This document shows, piece after piece, positions 47,724-58,576 of a stretch of DNA of 64,000 nt (position 1 is the first letter of the stretch; every line of letters begins with the position of its first letter). The notes below the pieces were generated by a model. It worked only from the letters and a program-made list of their open reading frames with translations, was not told where the DNA came from and searched no databases. The stretch comes from Spinellus fusiger (lineage: Eukaryota > Mucoromycota > Mucoromycetes > Mucorales > Phycomycetaceae), in NCBI GenBank assembly GCA_025094145.1, contig JALLLS010000008.1:310001-374000 (forward strand), read 5' to 3'. Position numbers and translations under genes: made by a program.

Positions 47724-48124
47724 TGGCAGGGTGTAGATGCCATTTCCAATTGACGCGATAAAATACTGTCCTTTTCTTTTCTTCTTTGTCTTGTTATATA
47801 TTTAATTGCACACTTATTTACTCATCCAAACTCACTCATTCATCTATACAGTAACACACTCTCTTTTTCTCTTGTTTTTTTTCTTTCTTTCTTTTTTCTT
47901 TTCATTTGCTTGTCTTTCTGGCTCTGTGACAAATAAACCTATCTTGTTTTGTTTGTAATTCTGTAGTATGCTTTTATAACAAATGAAAGAAAGAAAAAAA
48001 GGAACAAATGAGTGGACTTTTTTTTTTCTCTTTTCTTTAGTTGTTGTGGGTGTTGGTATTACGGAGAGTACTGATATTACTACAGTAAAGAGAGATAAGA
48101 AGAAGAAAGTGGAACGACGGGTGC
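47724..48124. other. Intergenic between convergent kelch and Ssz1 genes
   Basis: 400 bases of T/C-rich sequence; holds both 3' UTRs. An open frame at 47983-48186 is low complexity. Confidence 0.55.
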
Positions 48125-50090
48125 TTATTTGGAGACTTCAGCTTTTACAACATTGCCTCCATTCTTCTCGCGCATCACAACAGTGAGCTTGTTCTCGGCA
48201 TCGACAGTCACCTGGACTTCGATCTTACTAGCCTTGACCTTTTGACCGTGTTCCAAAGGCAAGTTGAGTTCAGCCAAAAGAGCAGCGGGCTTTGTGATGA
48301 CCTTTGTGATGACCTCAGGCTCCAAAGGCTCCTCGTCTTCCTCTACAGGCTCAGCAGGAATTTCAGTCTTCTCAACAGTGTGATCACCTTCATGCAGAGC
48401 CAAGTAGGCGTGTGTCTGGTTCTCGGTGGCATTACTGAATTCAAATACACGGCGGACAGGAAGAGCGGTACCACGGGGAATGATGGAAACAAACTCCTTG
48501 TTGGCATTCAGAACACCAATGGCCTTTTCAGTGTGGGGTACCAATGTAATGATAGGGTGGACAGAGGCATCAATGTCTTCCTTCTCGAAACCAGCAATTA
48601 AAGATCCCTGAATAGCACAGCCACGGGCAACAATCTCATCGGATTCCAATTCAGCACGGATCTTGGTCTGTTCGCTAGAGAAGATGTCGCGGATCTTGAC
48701 AGCGAACTTGGGAATACGGGCAGCACCACCAGCCAAAAGAACCTCATCTACCTCAGAAGAGACAATATCGGCCTTGGTCAATACCTCACGCACCACTTCC
48801 TGGATACGTGCGAATACCTTGTTGGACATGATTTCGAAACGCATACGGTTGACAGTGCCGTGCAAATCGAATCCCTCGGCCAAAGACTCAACAAAACAAG
48901 GAGCAGAGGTAGCACTGGACAGCATCTTCTTGGTGACTTCAACAGCACCACGGAGCTTGGCCAGAGCCTTGATGTTGGCATCAATGCTGACTTTGGTCTT
49001 CTTCTTGAACTCAGCAGCAAAGTGGGTGATCAACAAATCATCAAAAGAAGAGCCACCGAGTTTGGTGTCGTGAGCAGTAGCCACCACAGAGTAGATGCCA
49101 GAACGCACGGTCAACACAGTCACATCAAAGGAGTGAGCACCAAGATCACACACAACAAGTGTCTTGTCGGTGGGGTGGGCGGTGGTAGACTCCTGACCAA
49201 TACCATAGGCAAGAGCAGAGGCAGTGGCTTCATTCACAAGCTGGAGAACTTTGAGCTTGGCTTCTTCAGCAGCAGCAACCAATTCACTGCGCTGTTGTTC
49301 AGAGAAGTGAGAAGGAACAGCCAAAACAACACCCGACACGGGAGCACCCAAGAACTGTTCGGCAGATTCACGGATGTGGCTGAGGAATTTAGCAGAGATG
49401 GTTCTGGCAGTGAAGGCCTCCTTCTTTTCTTCAAACTCAATTTCATAAGCAGGTGTGTTCTCTTTGTTGATGATTTCAGCAGCAGAACCAGTCAAGTTCT
49501 CAGCATCACCAAAGCTAATGAGAATACACATATTTATATAGATAAATAAAAGAAACACAAACACAAACACACCATAGGTTAAATATCTTTTTTTTTGGTT
49601 GCTTATGGGGTTTGTATGGAATAAGGCTCGGTGCTTACTTTTTACCGAGAGTGGCACGGAAGTTGGCGACGGTGGTCTTGGGGTGACGGGCAATGTCTGA
49701 TTTGGCTTGGGATCCAACAACCTAATGAAGTTTATGCATACGTTTATATCATTTTTCTTTCTTTCTCGTTTATATAGATAGGTCAGGGTGGGTGTATCGA
49801 CAGTGCTTACTTCTTCTTCACCGTGGAATGCAAGAACGGAGGCGATTTGGCGATCACCTTCTTCGTTGGCCAAACAATCAGCACGTCCTTCCTAAGAATA
49901 GTTTGGTGTGTCTATCAGTATCCATGCACACACACATGTATATATAACTTGGGCATAGTCTCTCTCTCTCTTTCTTTTTTTTTTAATAGATACTCTCTCC
50001 ACAGCCTAACACTATAGAATCACTATTGACCTTGTTGAGGTAACCAATGGAGGTGTAAGATGTGCCAAAGTTGATGCCGATAACGTTCAT
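48125..50090 (-). CDS. SSZ1: Ssz1, Hsp70-like subunit of the ribosome-associated complex
   Basis: A 537-residue atypical Hsp70, exons 50090-50031, 49891-49811, 49721-49639 and 49514-48125. The ATPase domain begins VIGINFGTSYTSIGYL (phosphate-1 region), continues E GRADCLANEEGDRQIASVLA, then SHFSEQQRSELVAAAEEAKL and VNEATASALAYGIG, phosphate-2 region VVCDLGAHSFDVTVL, and LLAGGAARIPKFAVKI. The substrate-binding part is short, ending near NKLTVVMREKNGGNVVKAEV, and lacks the usual alpha-helical lid, as in Ssz1 (538 residues in yeast). Ssz1 pairs with Zuotin on ribosomes to stimulate Ssb for nascent-chain folding. GAHSFDVTV has His where canonical Hsp70s have Gly/Thr, consistent with weak ATPase activity. 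The first donor is GTCAAT, a weak site, but frame and homology demand it. Confidence 0.95.
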
Positions 50091-50703
50091 AATGCAAAGA
50101 TAGGAAATGAAAGAAAATACAAGAGCCAAGCTAAGTTTTATTTTGTTGGAAAAAATTTGCCAGTCTCAAGCCTAGGATTAGCAAGTCACACTCACACAGG
50201 CAGGCTTGGTGGAGCCAGGCACACCTACAAAGAAGCATAAAATGAAGGTTGATTTCTGTCTCTTTTTATAGTTTTCTGTTTCTTTATTATTATTATAGAG
50301 TGCTTTATGAATAGATAGATTGACGATGTTCCTTGATATTGACTAGAATATATAAAGACAGCAAAGCACAATGTCTATAGGACTGAATTAAAGAATAAAC
50401 ACTTGTCAATAGTGTTGGGAAATTAGAACTCTACTCTCGACCAAAATGTCTCCAACAAAGAGAAAAAGAAAGAGAAAGAGAGAGAAAAAGAAGAAGAAAA
50501 AGCATCTCTATATTAGTATAGTACAATTCTTATGCGTTTGTTAGAGTTTAGAAAAAGCAGCCCAATGCATCAAAGAACTACTTATACTTTATGAATAGAT
50601 GAATAGATGAATAGATGAAAGAAGGAAGAGTGAGTAATGAAAATGAGAAAGAGTGTACTAGCGATATATACATGCATACTATTATTAGGTAGATGCATAG
50701 TCT
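50091..50703. other. Intergenic upstream of Ssz1
   Basis: About 610 bases with an AAGAGAAAGAG purine run (50455-50500) and a GAATAGAT repeat (50590-50615). No gene seen. It contains the Ssz1 promoter. Confidence 0.5.
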
Positions 50704-51445
50704 TTAGAACATCTGAGTCATGGCCACTCCCAGGATGAGGAAAAGTGCCTTTTGTGAGTAGCATTCCACAGTAGAAGCAGAAGATGTCTTGAGAGGCTGT
50801 CCACTGGCTGCTGGGAAAGACAGCTTATTGGCACTAGCAGTGGCAGGAACAGTGCTGTTGGAAGTGGCAGGAGATGGAAGAGAGCCCTTGTTGACGTTAT
50901 TGGGAGCACTGGTGGAGGTACTGGTGGAGCTAGAAGGTAAAGTAGCAGCATGGGAAGCACTCAAAGAAGAGGCAGAGGCAGAAGCAGAGGCAGAGGCAGG
51001 TGTAGCCGCACTTGAACTGTTGCTGGAGTTGGTGGAGCCACCTGAACTGCCTTCAATCGAGAAAGGACCAGCAAATGCAATGTCGGGCGAAGTGCCACAT
51101 TCAAAGGCATCTAATAAAGAATGAGTGATCATAACATCAGTGACACTTACAGTCATCACCACTCTCAATATTTTCAGGGATCTTCCAAATGTACTTTCCA
51201 TCGGCTGTATTCACATTCTGAGCAAGAACAGTAATAGGTTGTAGTCCAGTAGAGGGTCCTCTTGCCAACACAATCTGAGAAATACTAGGTACTTTGGGAT
51301 TGACCCATGAAAGAATGGCCTGCTGTCCTGCCTTGTACTTGGTGCCCATCAATGGAGATGTGATGGCAATGATCGGTGGGTTTTGTTGGGCAGATACAAA
51401 GCCAACAAAGACAGCGGCAAGAAAGGTGGTGCTGATAAACTTCAT
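50704..51445 (-). CDS. Kre9/Knh1-like GPI-anchored secreted protein
   Basis: A 233-residue protein, exons 51445-51151 and 51110-50704. The signal peptide (MKFISTTFLAAVFVGFVSA) is followed by an Ig-like Kre9/Knh1 N-terminal domain, recognised by ITSPLMGTKYKAGQQAILSW and ISQIVLARG, then IWKIPENIESGDDYAFECG. A Ser/Ala/Thr stalk (NSSNSSSAATPASASASASA) leads to a C-terminal hydrophobic stretch (ALFLILGVAMTQMF), typical of a GPI-anchor signal. Such proteins are Ser-Thr-rich surface proteins of unknown exact function. The stalk closely resembles that of the GPI protein at 26.5-27.1 kb, although the folded parts are unrelated. Confidence 0.85.
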
Positions 51446-53929
51446 ATTTGCTATGGACTGTTCGTTTAGAGAGTAGTATTCAAAATGGACAATCAACAAG
51501 ACTTGAAGATGGTGTAAAAATTGTATTCTATTTATCTATTTATCTATTTATCTATTTATTCATTAGCAAAGGAGTCAATGAAAGGCTATTGCTTTCTCCT
51601 GATATTCTCCCATCTACTTCACCCTAAAGGCTGTGTTGTCTCCCTCCTGATTAACAGAGGATTCTATTTATCTCCCTTTGATTGCTATTCTCCTTTGTCA
51701 AAAAGAACCAAGAGAATGAGAAATGCACGATAAAGTGTCTAACGCTACTATGGATGATGCAGATTGTCGAGTAAAATACAGTGCTATGTTGATATATTTG
51801 TCCTTGAACCCAAGTTGTTTCTACCCTTATGGTTAAGATTCAGAAGATAGGGCCATTTAGTTTTCTCTTTGTGTGTGTGTGTGCATCGACATGAACACAC
51901 TGATAAACATGTATACTTATGTGTATCCATAGGTATTCATAGGTGGCACTGTATACAACCGCCAGAATACACTTACTTGGATTATTACCAACACACACTT
52001 ACATAGATGACTATAAATACATAGCAATAATATAATCATCTATTTTCAATTATACTCGAGAAGTAAAAGTCCAGGCCCGCCTAACTCTATTGAGCAAACC
52101 TATCTCTCCGTAATTGACACGTGCATTCTTTTTACATGGACAGAGGAGAAGGCACATTGAACTTCCTTACTTTTAATATTAGTATAAAGGCATGTCAATT
52201 TATGAATAATAATAAAGATAATAAAGATAATAAAGATCATTGACTTATTTAATTTAATATCACTCTACACATCGTATTCTTTCCTATTCCCCATTCGTCA
52301 ATATTAAGGCAAAGGGACAGAGTACAGAAATAAAGACATAGACTAATGGATGTGCTACATTATTCATGTGTAATATAGACTAAAGCCCTCGTCCCCTTCT
52401 TTTTCTTCTGATGGTTGTATCTAACGCATAGGAATCTATGCAGCTGAATATATTGCTAGAGTTTATTTGTATTTCCTTTATTTTTGCTAGACTATAATTT
52501 ATATATATTCTAATAATAATAAAAAAGAGGTAATGCTTTGGCACTATGCATCGAATGTCAGTTTGATTTCTTGTCAGTGTCACCAGGTGGGTTAGAACAC
52601 TTGGGAGAATTATTACATAGTATGTTCTATTATTTCCTTAATGTACGGTCCATACGAAAGAATTGTGTTTATGAAAATACTATAGTATATGGTTTAATAT
52701 ATTATTTATTAAATCATTATTGATTCAATCGAAATGTACATGAAAAAAGGTTTATTTTATTTTTAAAAGACAGATGTATCTATGGCGATAGCATTGATAA
52801 ACCATCTTGTCATTATTCATCTTACTTTGTGTGAATGACGTGAAGTATCTGCTCCCATAGAGGGATGAATTTTGGAATAATCAAGTCAATCAGAGAAAAA
52901 ACTAAAGCTTAGAAATACCATACAATCGATAGAATATAAAAATCGATAGAATATGAACCTTGTAGGAATTCAAAAAACAAGAGTCTCTTAAAGATACTTC
53001 CTATTCAATAAAAGGCATTCATACAAGTGCTTGAGTTTATAGATTAAATCTGTGTCTAAGAATCACCAAACTCTTCCAATATAGGATTCTATAAGAGCTC
53101 ACTGACACCCTCTTAAAGTATTAACTATTTGTAATTGCTTTTATTTTATTTTTTTATAGTATAGTTATAGCAAGCTCCTGTATAAGAATAAAGGACACCA
53201 TCATGGTATTGACAATTCAAAGTTGTTTTTCTTCAGTTTTCAAGTCATTTACTAAGTGATATGTCAAAAACAAATGACAAATGTAGAATCTATCTGATGT
53301 ATTATTATTTTCAGTTTACAATAATTGAATCATCCATTTAATGGTGATTCTATAGAGTATTTCTGTATCTTTTTTAGTTGAACATATCACTCAGCTCTAT
53401 ATTGACATATCAAAGCCACTAGAGCAGCAAGATAGATTATATAAATAAATAAAAAGGCATAATAAAGAACAGTTGTACTGTAAAAGGCATTTAGATATAT
53501 AAAAGCTAATGATATATGATTTTCAATTTAGAAATCATATATAATAAGTGTTCTTCAATAGGTAACCAAATACTTTGAATATTCTTTACTGATGAATTGC
53601 AGTGAGTTGATTGCTTTATTTTAATGCAGAAAGAATTTTTTTTATAAAGGAACCTGAGCTCAATTTTATTATGAAAATCTATGCGAAGTAGCTGTAGAGT
53701 CACTAGTTTTTTTTTCTAAATTATTAATGCAGAAAGAAGAATATCCATGTAGCAGAAATCATAAGCACTCCAAGTGAATCCCGATACTATTTTCATCTTC
53801 CGAATATAATTTTATATGAACCATAATTTTGTTGTTTTGTTTTCTCTTCTATATTGCTGCTACTTTTCTTGCGTTATGCCTACTTCACTCACTGACCAAA
53901 CAACCAGCACCGAGAAAAATAGCCATTAA

Positions 53930-54370
53930 TGACCAAATGGACATTACTGAGAGAAAAAACGATGGCTGATAGGGTTGGTACTCGTGTATGGGCTGTTGAC
54001 AACCTATTGAAGAAACATTCTCCAAGCACTAAAAAGGCCCCTATAGTACGTAGCAAAAGAAACCCTATTGATAAAAAGGATGCTTAATACCATTCTGCAT
54101 GAGCTTAATATTAATGGAATCACCCTAAAAGCGATGGATGATATGGTTGGTACTAGCATACCGACTGTTTGTAGAATCTTAAAGACATTGAAGGAAAACA
54201 AGTCTCTTGAGTCTATAGGAGGTTCCCAGAAAAGTTCTACACTTACTGAGAAAGACGAGGTGAAGGCCTCACGAGTTGAATCGCTATCTGTCTCAGACAA
54301 TGGAAGAATTGCGTATCCTCATGGCCCATCTACTTGCCAAATATACCTTTCACGGGCTGATAATAAATCC
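53930..54370 (+). pseudogene. Probable transposase helix-turn-helix relic
   Basis: Two overlapping frames carry protein-like text: first MTKWTLLREKTMADRVGTRV, then, with a frame change near 54065, MLNTILHELNINGITLKAMD followed by DMVGTSIPTVCRILKTLKEN and KSLESIGGSQKSSTLTEKDE. The block IT.KAM.DMV..S.PTV.RILK.LKE..S has the form of the DNA-binding region of Tc1-like transposases, with SIGGSQKSSTLTE in place of the usual GRP/R linker. The frame then runs to a stop at 54373. The assignment rests on pattern only. Confidence 0.4.
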
Positions 54371-54789
54371 TAAGATCTTCCCTTACAAAACAGTTTATTG
54401 AGCTTGTATTGATTGACATACATAATCATTATAATATTGCTCGATAAATGGTACTTTACTGTCAGCTATAGAGTCAAAGGACTGAGCTAATGAGAAACAG
54501 AGTATTTACATGTTCAAAGCATAGTTAAGGAATAAGGAATACAGTTGAATTTGGAAACATAAAGGACATGTTTCCTTGTATTTTACATAGGGTCAAGATA
54601 AATAACAACTTTAGTCATTATTACGGCTCTTATTAACATAAGTAATAAAAAGACAGTAATTTAGTACAGGTTTTTACTGTGAAATTAAGTGATGATAAAA
54701 ACGAGTTGAACGATTTGAAAATTGAGATTGAATGTTCACGAATCTATTTTGCATAATAAAATCCAAAAAAGCACACTAACACTATTTTG

Positions 54790-55350
54790 ATAGTTTACCC
54801 GTACTATGGACTTCTATCAGTCATTCAGCCGAGACTTTGGCAATAACTGAGGAGAAAAAGGGAGATGAACCAGAAGGCTTGTCATTTTTATTGGCTCTAG
54901 TTGTATCTTTGGAGTCTTTGTGCTTTCTTTAGTGATATCTACAAGAGTATTCTGGATGGGTGTCATTTTCCCTCAAAAACTATTCCCAGATTGAGACGTA
55001 ATATTATTGATGTAGAATATGTGTATATTTGTGTGTTCATAGAGAGATGTGTTGAGCATTTGAGCATTTGATTGGAATATAAGAGGTAGATTGGCAGTCA
55101 TCTTCCCTTTAGAGTGGATCAAGATATACTTGAAGACACTCTATGTATAAGAGACGATAGCCTTAGTGTTGTGTGCCAAATCTTGTAGAATAAGTGGCTA
55201 TTCATATTTAAAATTAGTATCATGTAAAGATGCCTTGATTATTAGTGCTCTGGTAGGATTGGCACCTGAATTGATTGCTATATCTCCCTATAAAAATCAA
55301 ATGCATGTAAAAACTATAAGTTATTTCTACAAGCATGTTATATCTTGATA
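54790..55350 (-). pseudogene. Fanzor/TnpB-like C-terminal relic, copy A
   Basis: Homologous over about 560 bases to the adjacent copy B. In minus-strand frames, separated by stops, the C-terminal end reads FLRENDTHPEYSCRYH then RKHKDSKDTTRANKNDKPSG and SVIAKVSAE, matching the corresponding end of copy B. The zinc-ribbon and RuvC-like segment visible in copy B is not readable here. Clearly decayed. Confidence 0.5.
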
Positions 55351-55542
55351 AATAGGTAGCTTATATATATTCAGAAAATAAATATAATTTTGATAACAAT
55401 ATTGAATAATATTAGCTACTGTTTATCATACATTGATGTGACATTGTTGTTGTTTTTTATCTCAGTATCAAAAGTACTAAACATTATAATATCTAGTAAT
55501 GACAAAATCGAATAAGATACACTTCATTATCACTTATTAGGT

Positions 55543-56160
55543 AGTTTACCTGTAGCATGGGTTTCCGTCAGTTAGTCAACCGAGGCTCCAGCGATAACTA
55601 GGGAAGAGAAGGATAAACAAGAAGGCTTGGACCTTTTATTGTTTCTAGGTGTATATTTATGTTTTCTTTTGTTCTATCTACAAAAACACTTTGGGCAGGT
55701 GCTATTTTCCCTTTGAGACATTAGACTATGTCTAAAGTTCAATGTAGCAGCTAGATCACGATTCCAAAGCCTCAATGTCTTGTTTTTCATACAATTTTGG
55801 TTTGAACACCTATTTGAAGAGAGAGAAGGATGAGTCTTATTTTGATATGAAATTAAGAAATGACATTTAACTTTGGGCATTTCTGCTCGTTGGTATGGCC
55901 TGGGGTTCTTGACATGTTTAAATGTTTCCAAAGGTGAGTATTTGCACTCAGGATACAGGTTCGATGTTTTGAATGCATTGATAAGATAGAGTTTTAATCT
56001 TTCTTTATTTAACATCCTCCGCATGCCTTTTCTCTTTATTGTCATTCATCTGGTAGTATTAGCACATGGATAACTTGCTACAGACTTCTTATCAGTCTCC
56101 TATAAAAACTAAACACATTTAAAAACTCTAGGTTGATTCTATAAGCATATTGTATCTTCT
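55543..56160 (-). pseudogene. Fanzor/TnpB-like C-terminal relic, copy B
   Basis: A 123-codon open frame (56045-55674) includes ECKYSPLETFKHVKNPRPYQ, KVKCHFLISYQ, RCSNQNCMKN and RLWNRDLAATLNFRHSLMSQ. In TnpB/Fanzor nucleases the last RuvC motif (Asp, then Asn about four residues on, in a D.NAA.N context) follows a four-cysteine zinc ribbon; NRDLAATLNF after C..C pairs fits this. After the TGA/TAG at 55674 the same frame continues NKRKHKYTPRNNKRSKPSCL to SSLVIAGASVD and a TAA near 55575, a tail I know from Mucorales members. N-terminal two thirds, including the first RuvC motifs, are missing or unreadable, so it is inactive. The Fanzor assignment is by memory of motifs, not alignment. Confidence 0.55.
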
Positions 56161-56347
56161 TTACTTTATTTGTATCTTGTTGACTGCATAACATCTTTAG
56201 TTCAGAAAGAATAGATAGAAATACAATAAGAAATAAGAAATAAATAGCCTTTAATAGTATTGAATAGTATTAGCTACTATTTATCATACGTTAATAAGGT
56301 TATGTCGTATGAGGTTCAGGCAACCTTGCACAATGCTAGCACACATG

Positions 56348-56561
56348 TCTACTCTATACTAATGAAAGGGCTTTCCAAATAAATATAAGTGATTTATTTT
56401 TCTGTACATTAGTCTGAAGCAGTTGTATTTCATTGTGCTTATCATGATATTTTGGTCATTGACTGAGCATGTTTTTATAGTCCAACCTAACTGTCCTGTA
56501 GGAAGAAAGAAGTACTTAGCTCATAGGATTATATGACTGATTCATCTCACTCATTCTTTGC
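56348..56561 (+). repeat. Left arm of long inverted repeat
   Basis: Reverse complement of 58364-58576; almost identical. Confidence 0.88.
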
Positions 56562-56929
56562 AGTATGCTGGCATCTCTTGGTCACATTACAATGTCTCTA
56601 CTTTCTGTTTGGTATCTATTATTATTTAGACAGTTACAATGACTTTTGCGCAAATAGCCATACTTACAACAGCTTGTATATCTATTTTGACAATGGTTCA
56701 CTCAAATAATACTATTGGGTATATAAATTGGATCAACATACTTGTTCAAGAAAGTGTTAATACAGCCACACTCAATTGAATTGAATACCTTTAAATATAA
56801 ATATCAGGACGAAATAGATAGGACATGCTCAACATCAAATAAAACACTTTACATATGATCTATAAGCTTCAAACTTAAGCTCAACAAAGCTTAATATATT
56901 TAATTATAGAAAATAGAATAATAATACAG

Positions 56930-57740
56930 TTAATATTTTGTATGGCCTTCTTTGGCATCAATAACAGCCTGGTATTTGTCTGTCATACTCAGAACTCATC
57001 GTTGTGCAAGTTCAATACCAACTTTCTACATTGATAATAGATACCCTTCTTTCTTCAATTCATATTTCCAAGGCGTATCAGACATGTTCAATTGAGTTCA
57101 AGTCAGGGATTTGTGTAGGCTAGTAATCAAAGAACCCTAATTTGATGTGTCTCTTTTCACCATCTAGCATAGGCCCCAGTATGACAGCTAGCACTCTTTT
57201 ATTGTAACAGAAACTTGCTGTTTTCTTTATTATACAATTTCATGAACCAAAGATGGAACTCACTAACTAAAACAATGATGTATTTGTCTTGGTTTACAGT
57301 GCCATCAACAACGACTAATGAGCCAAATCCATTAGCCTAATAGCAGCTCTAAAACATCACACCATTACCACCAAACTACATTGTTGGATCAATAGGATTA
57401 TAACTATAACGTTTTCTAAATATTTTAATGACACAGGCATCTCTATTGCTCTTTTTCGTAATGTATGTTGACTCGTCAGACTAAAGGATACCTCTCCACT
57501 AATCACTTGTTCAACTGGCATGTTCCTTAGCACAACAAAGCTGTTTCTCTTTGTATGTTTTTAAGTGAAGGCCAGAGTGTAGTCTACAGAAAAGGATACA
57601 TACTCTAAGTGATTGCAGTAGCTGATAAGAGTGTCTCTATATGCATCCACCTCAAACTTCAATATTCCCAATGTCGGTTGATTGTATGAGGCAAATGGAT
57701 CCTTTCTAATAACATCATTCCAGGTGTCTTACATCCATAT
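56930..57740 (-). pseudogene. Tc1-like transposase relic
   Basis: Read on the minus strand across several frames and stops: KTYKEKQLCCAKEHAS, then SDESTYITKKSNRDACVIKI, FGGNGVMF, ANGFGSLVVVDGTVNQDKYI, SASCHTGAYARW and IPDLNSIEHVW. These are the Tc1 landmarks W/FSDES (first catalytic Asp), KFGG.GVMVW, NG.G.L, N.D.Y, PCHTA (second Asp lost here), and PDLNPIE (catalytic Glu) in correct order. Multiple stops show it is dead. The left end has the AGTTAATATTTTGTATGGCC-type terminal sequence that is common next to Tc1 elements. Confidence 0.7.
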
Positions 57741-58129
57741 CATCCACTTTTCTATGTTTTCAATAACTCTCTAAATGCAATGGTCATCCACACTCTTTGA
57801 CGTTTCTAACACTACCTTAAACTATAGGCTTCTCCCTCACAATCATAGCCAACTCTAATCCAGCCTTCAACAGGCAATAAACACCCTATCATCTTCCATC
57901 TTCTACCTTTTCATATTCCCCACAAATGTAATATTCTGAATATCCATCTATCCAATATACTGTGTTGGCCTAACACCATCAAGAAAGAACAGAGCTCCAT
58001 ACAATAGAAATAAGTCTCTCTTTTTCCCTTTTATCACCATGCTTCCAAGCAAATATATTAAATAATAAATTCAATGAGGGTGACTGCGCATTATCAATCA
58101 ACCAATCAATTAGCCGGATTCACCCTTCT

Positions 58130-58220
58130 TAAAAAGTGATTTTTCAGTAATTATATTACAGTAATAACAGTAATAACAGTAATAACAGTAATTATATAAC
58201 AGTAATTATATAATATAGTC
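58130..58220. repeat. (CAGTAATAA)n tandem repeat
   Basis: Several imperfect CAGTAATAA / CAGTAATTATATAA units lie inside the inverted-repeat region. Confidence 0.8.
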
Positions 58221-58363
58221 ATTTAAAATGTGGTTAGATTCTAGCATTTTATTCTGTTTCTCTGCAGTTCTTTTATATGTCTTTTTTACTACTAATTATT
58301 ACTACAATTATAATAGAATAAAGGTGTCGATGATAAAATAAAACAAAATAAAAACGCTTTTTA

Positions 58364-58576
58364 CAAAGAATGAGTGAGATGGATCAGTCATATAATCCTA
58401 TGAGCTAAGTACTTCTTTCTTCCTACAGGACAGTTAGGTTGGACTATAAAAACATGCTCAGTCAATGACCAAAATATCATGATAAGCACAATGAAATACA
58501 ACTGCTTCAGACTAATGTACAGAAAAATAAATCACTTGTATTTATTTGGAAAGCCCTTTTATCAGTATAGAGTAGA
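58364..58576 (-). repeat. Right arm of long inverted repeat
   Basis: Reverse complement of 56348-56561; almost identical. Confidence 0.88.

Larger units (their letters stand above)
56348..58576. mobile_element. 2.2 kb region bounded by ~213-base inverted repeats, containing a Tc1 relic
   Basis: Bases 56348-56561 recur as reverse complement at 58364-58576 with about five differences by eye (98 percent). The outer ends share TCTACTCTATACT; the inner ends share CACTCATTCTTTG. The interior carries a heavily decayed Tc1-like transposase on the minus strand, so the arms are much better preserved than the gene they flank. This could be a transposon with long terminal repeats, or a recently made inverted duplication around an old relic. 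Confidence 0.65.

Noticed and set aside
48860..49549. Plus-strand open frame of 229 codons across Ssz1
   Set aside because: Shadow of the Ssz1 coding strand; composition explained by antisense of a highly expressed, GC-richer gene.
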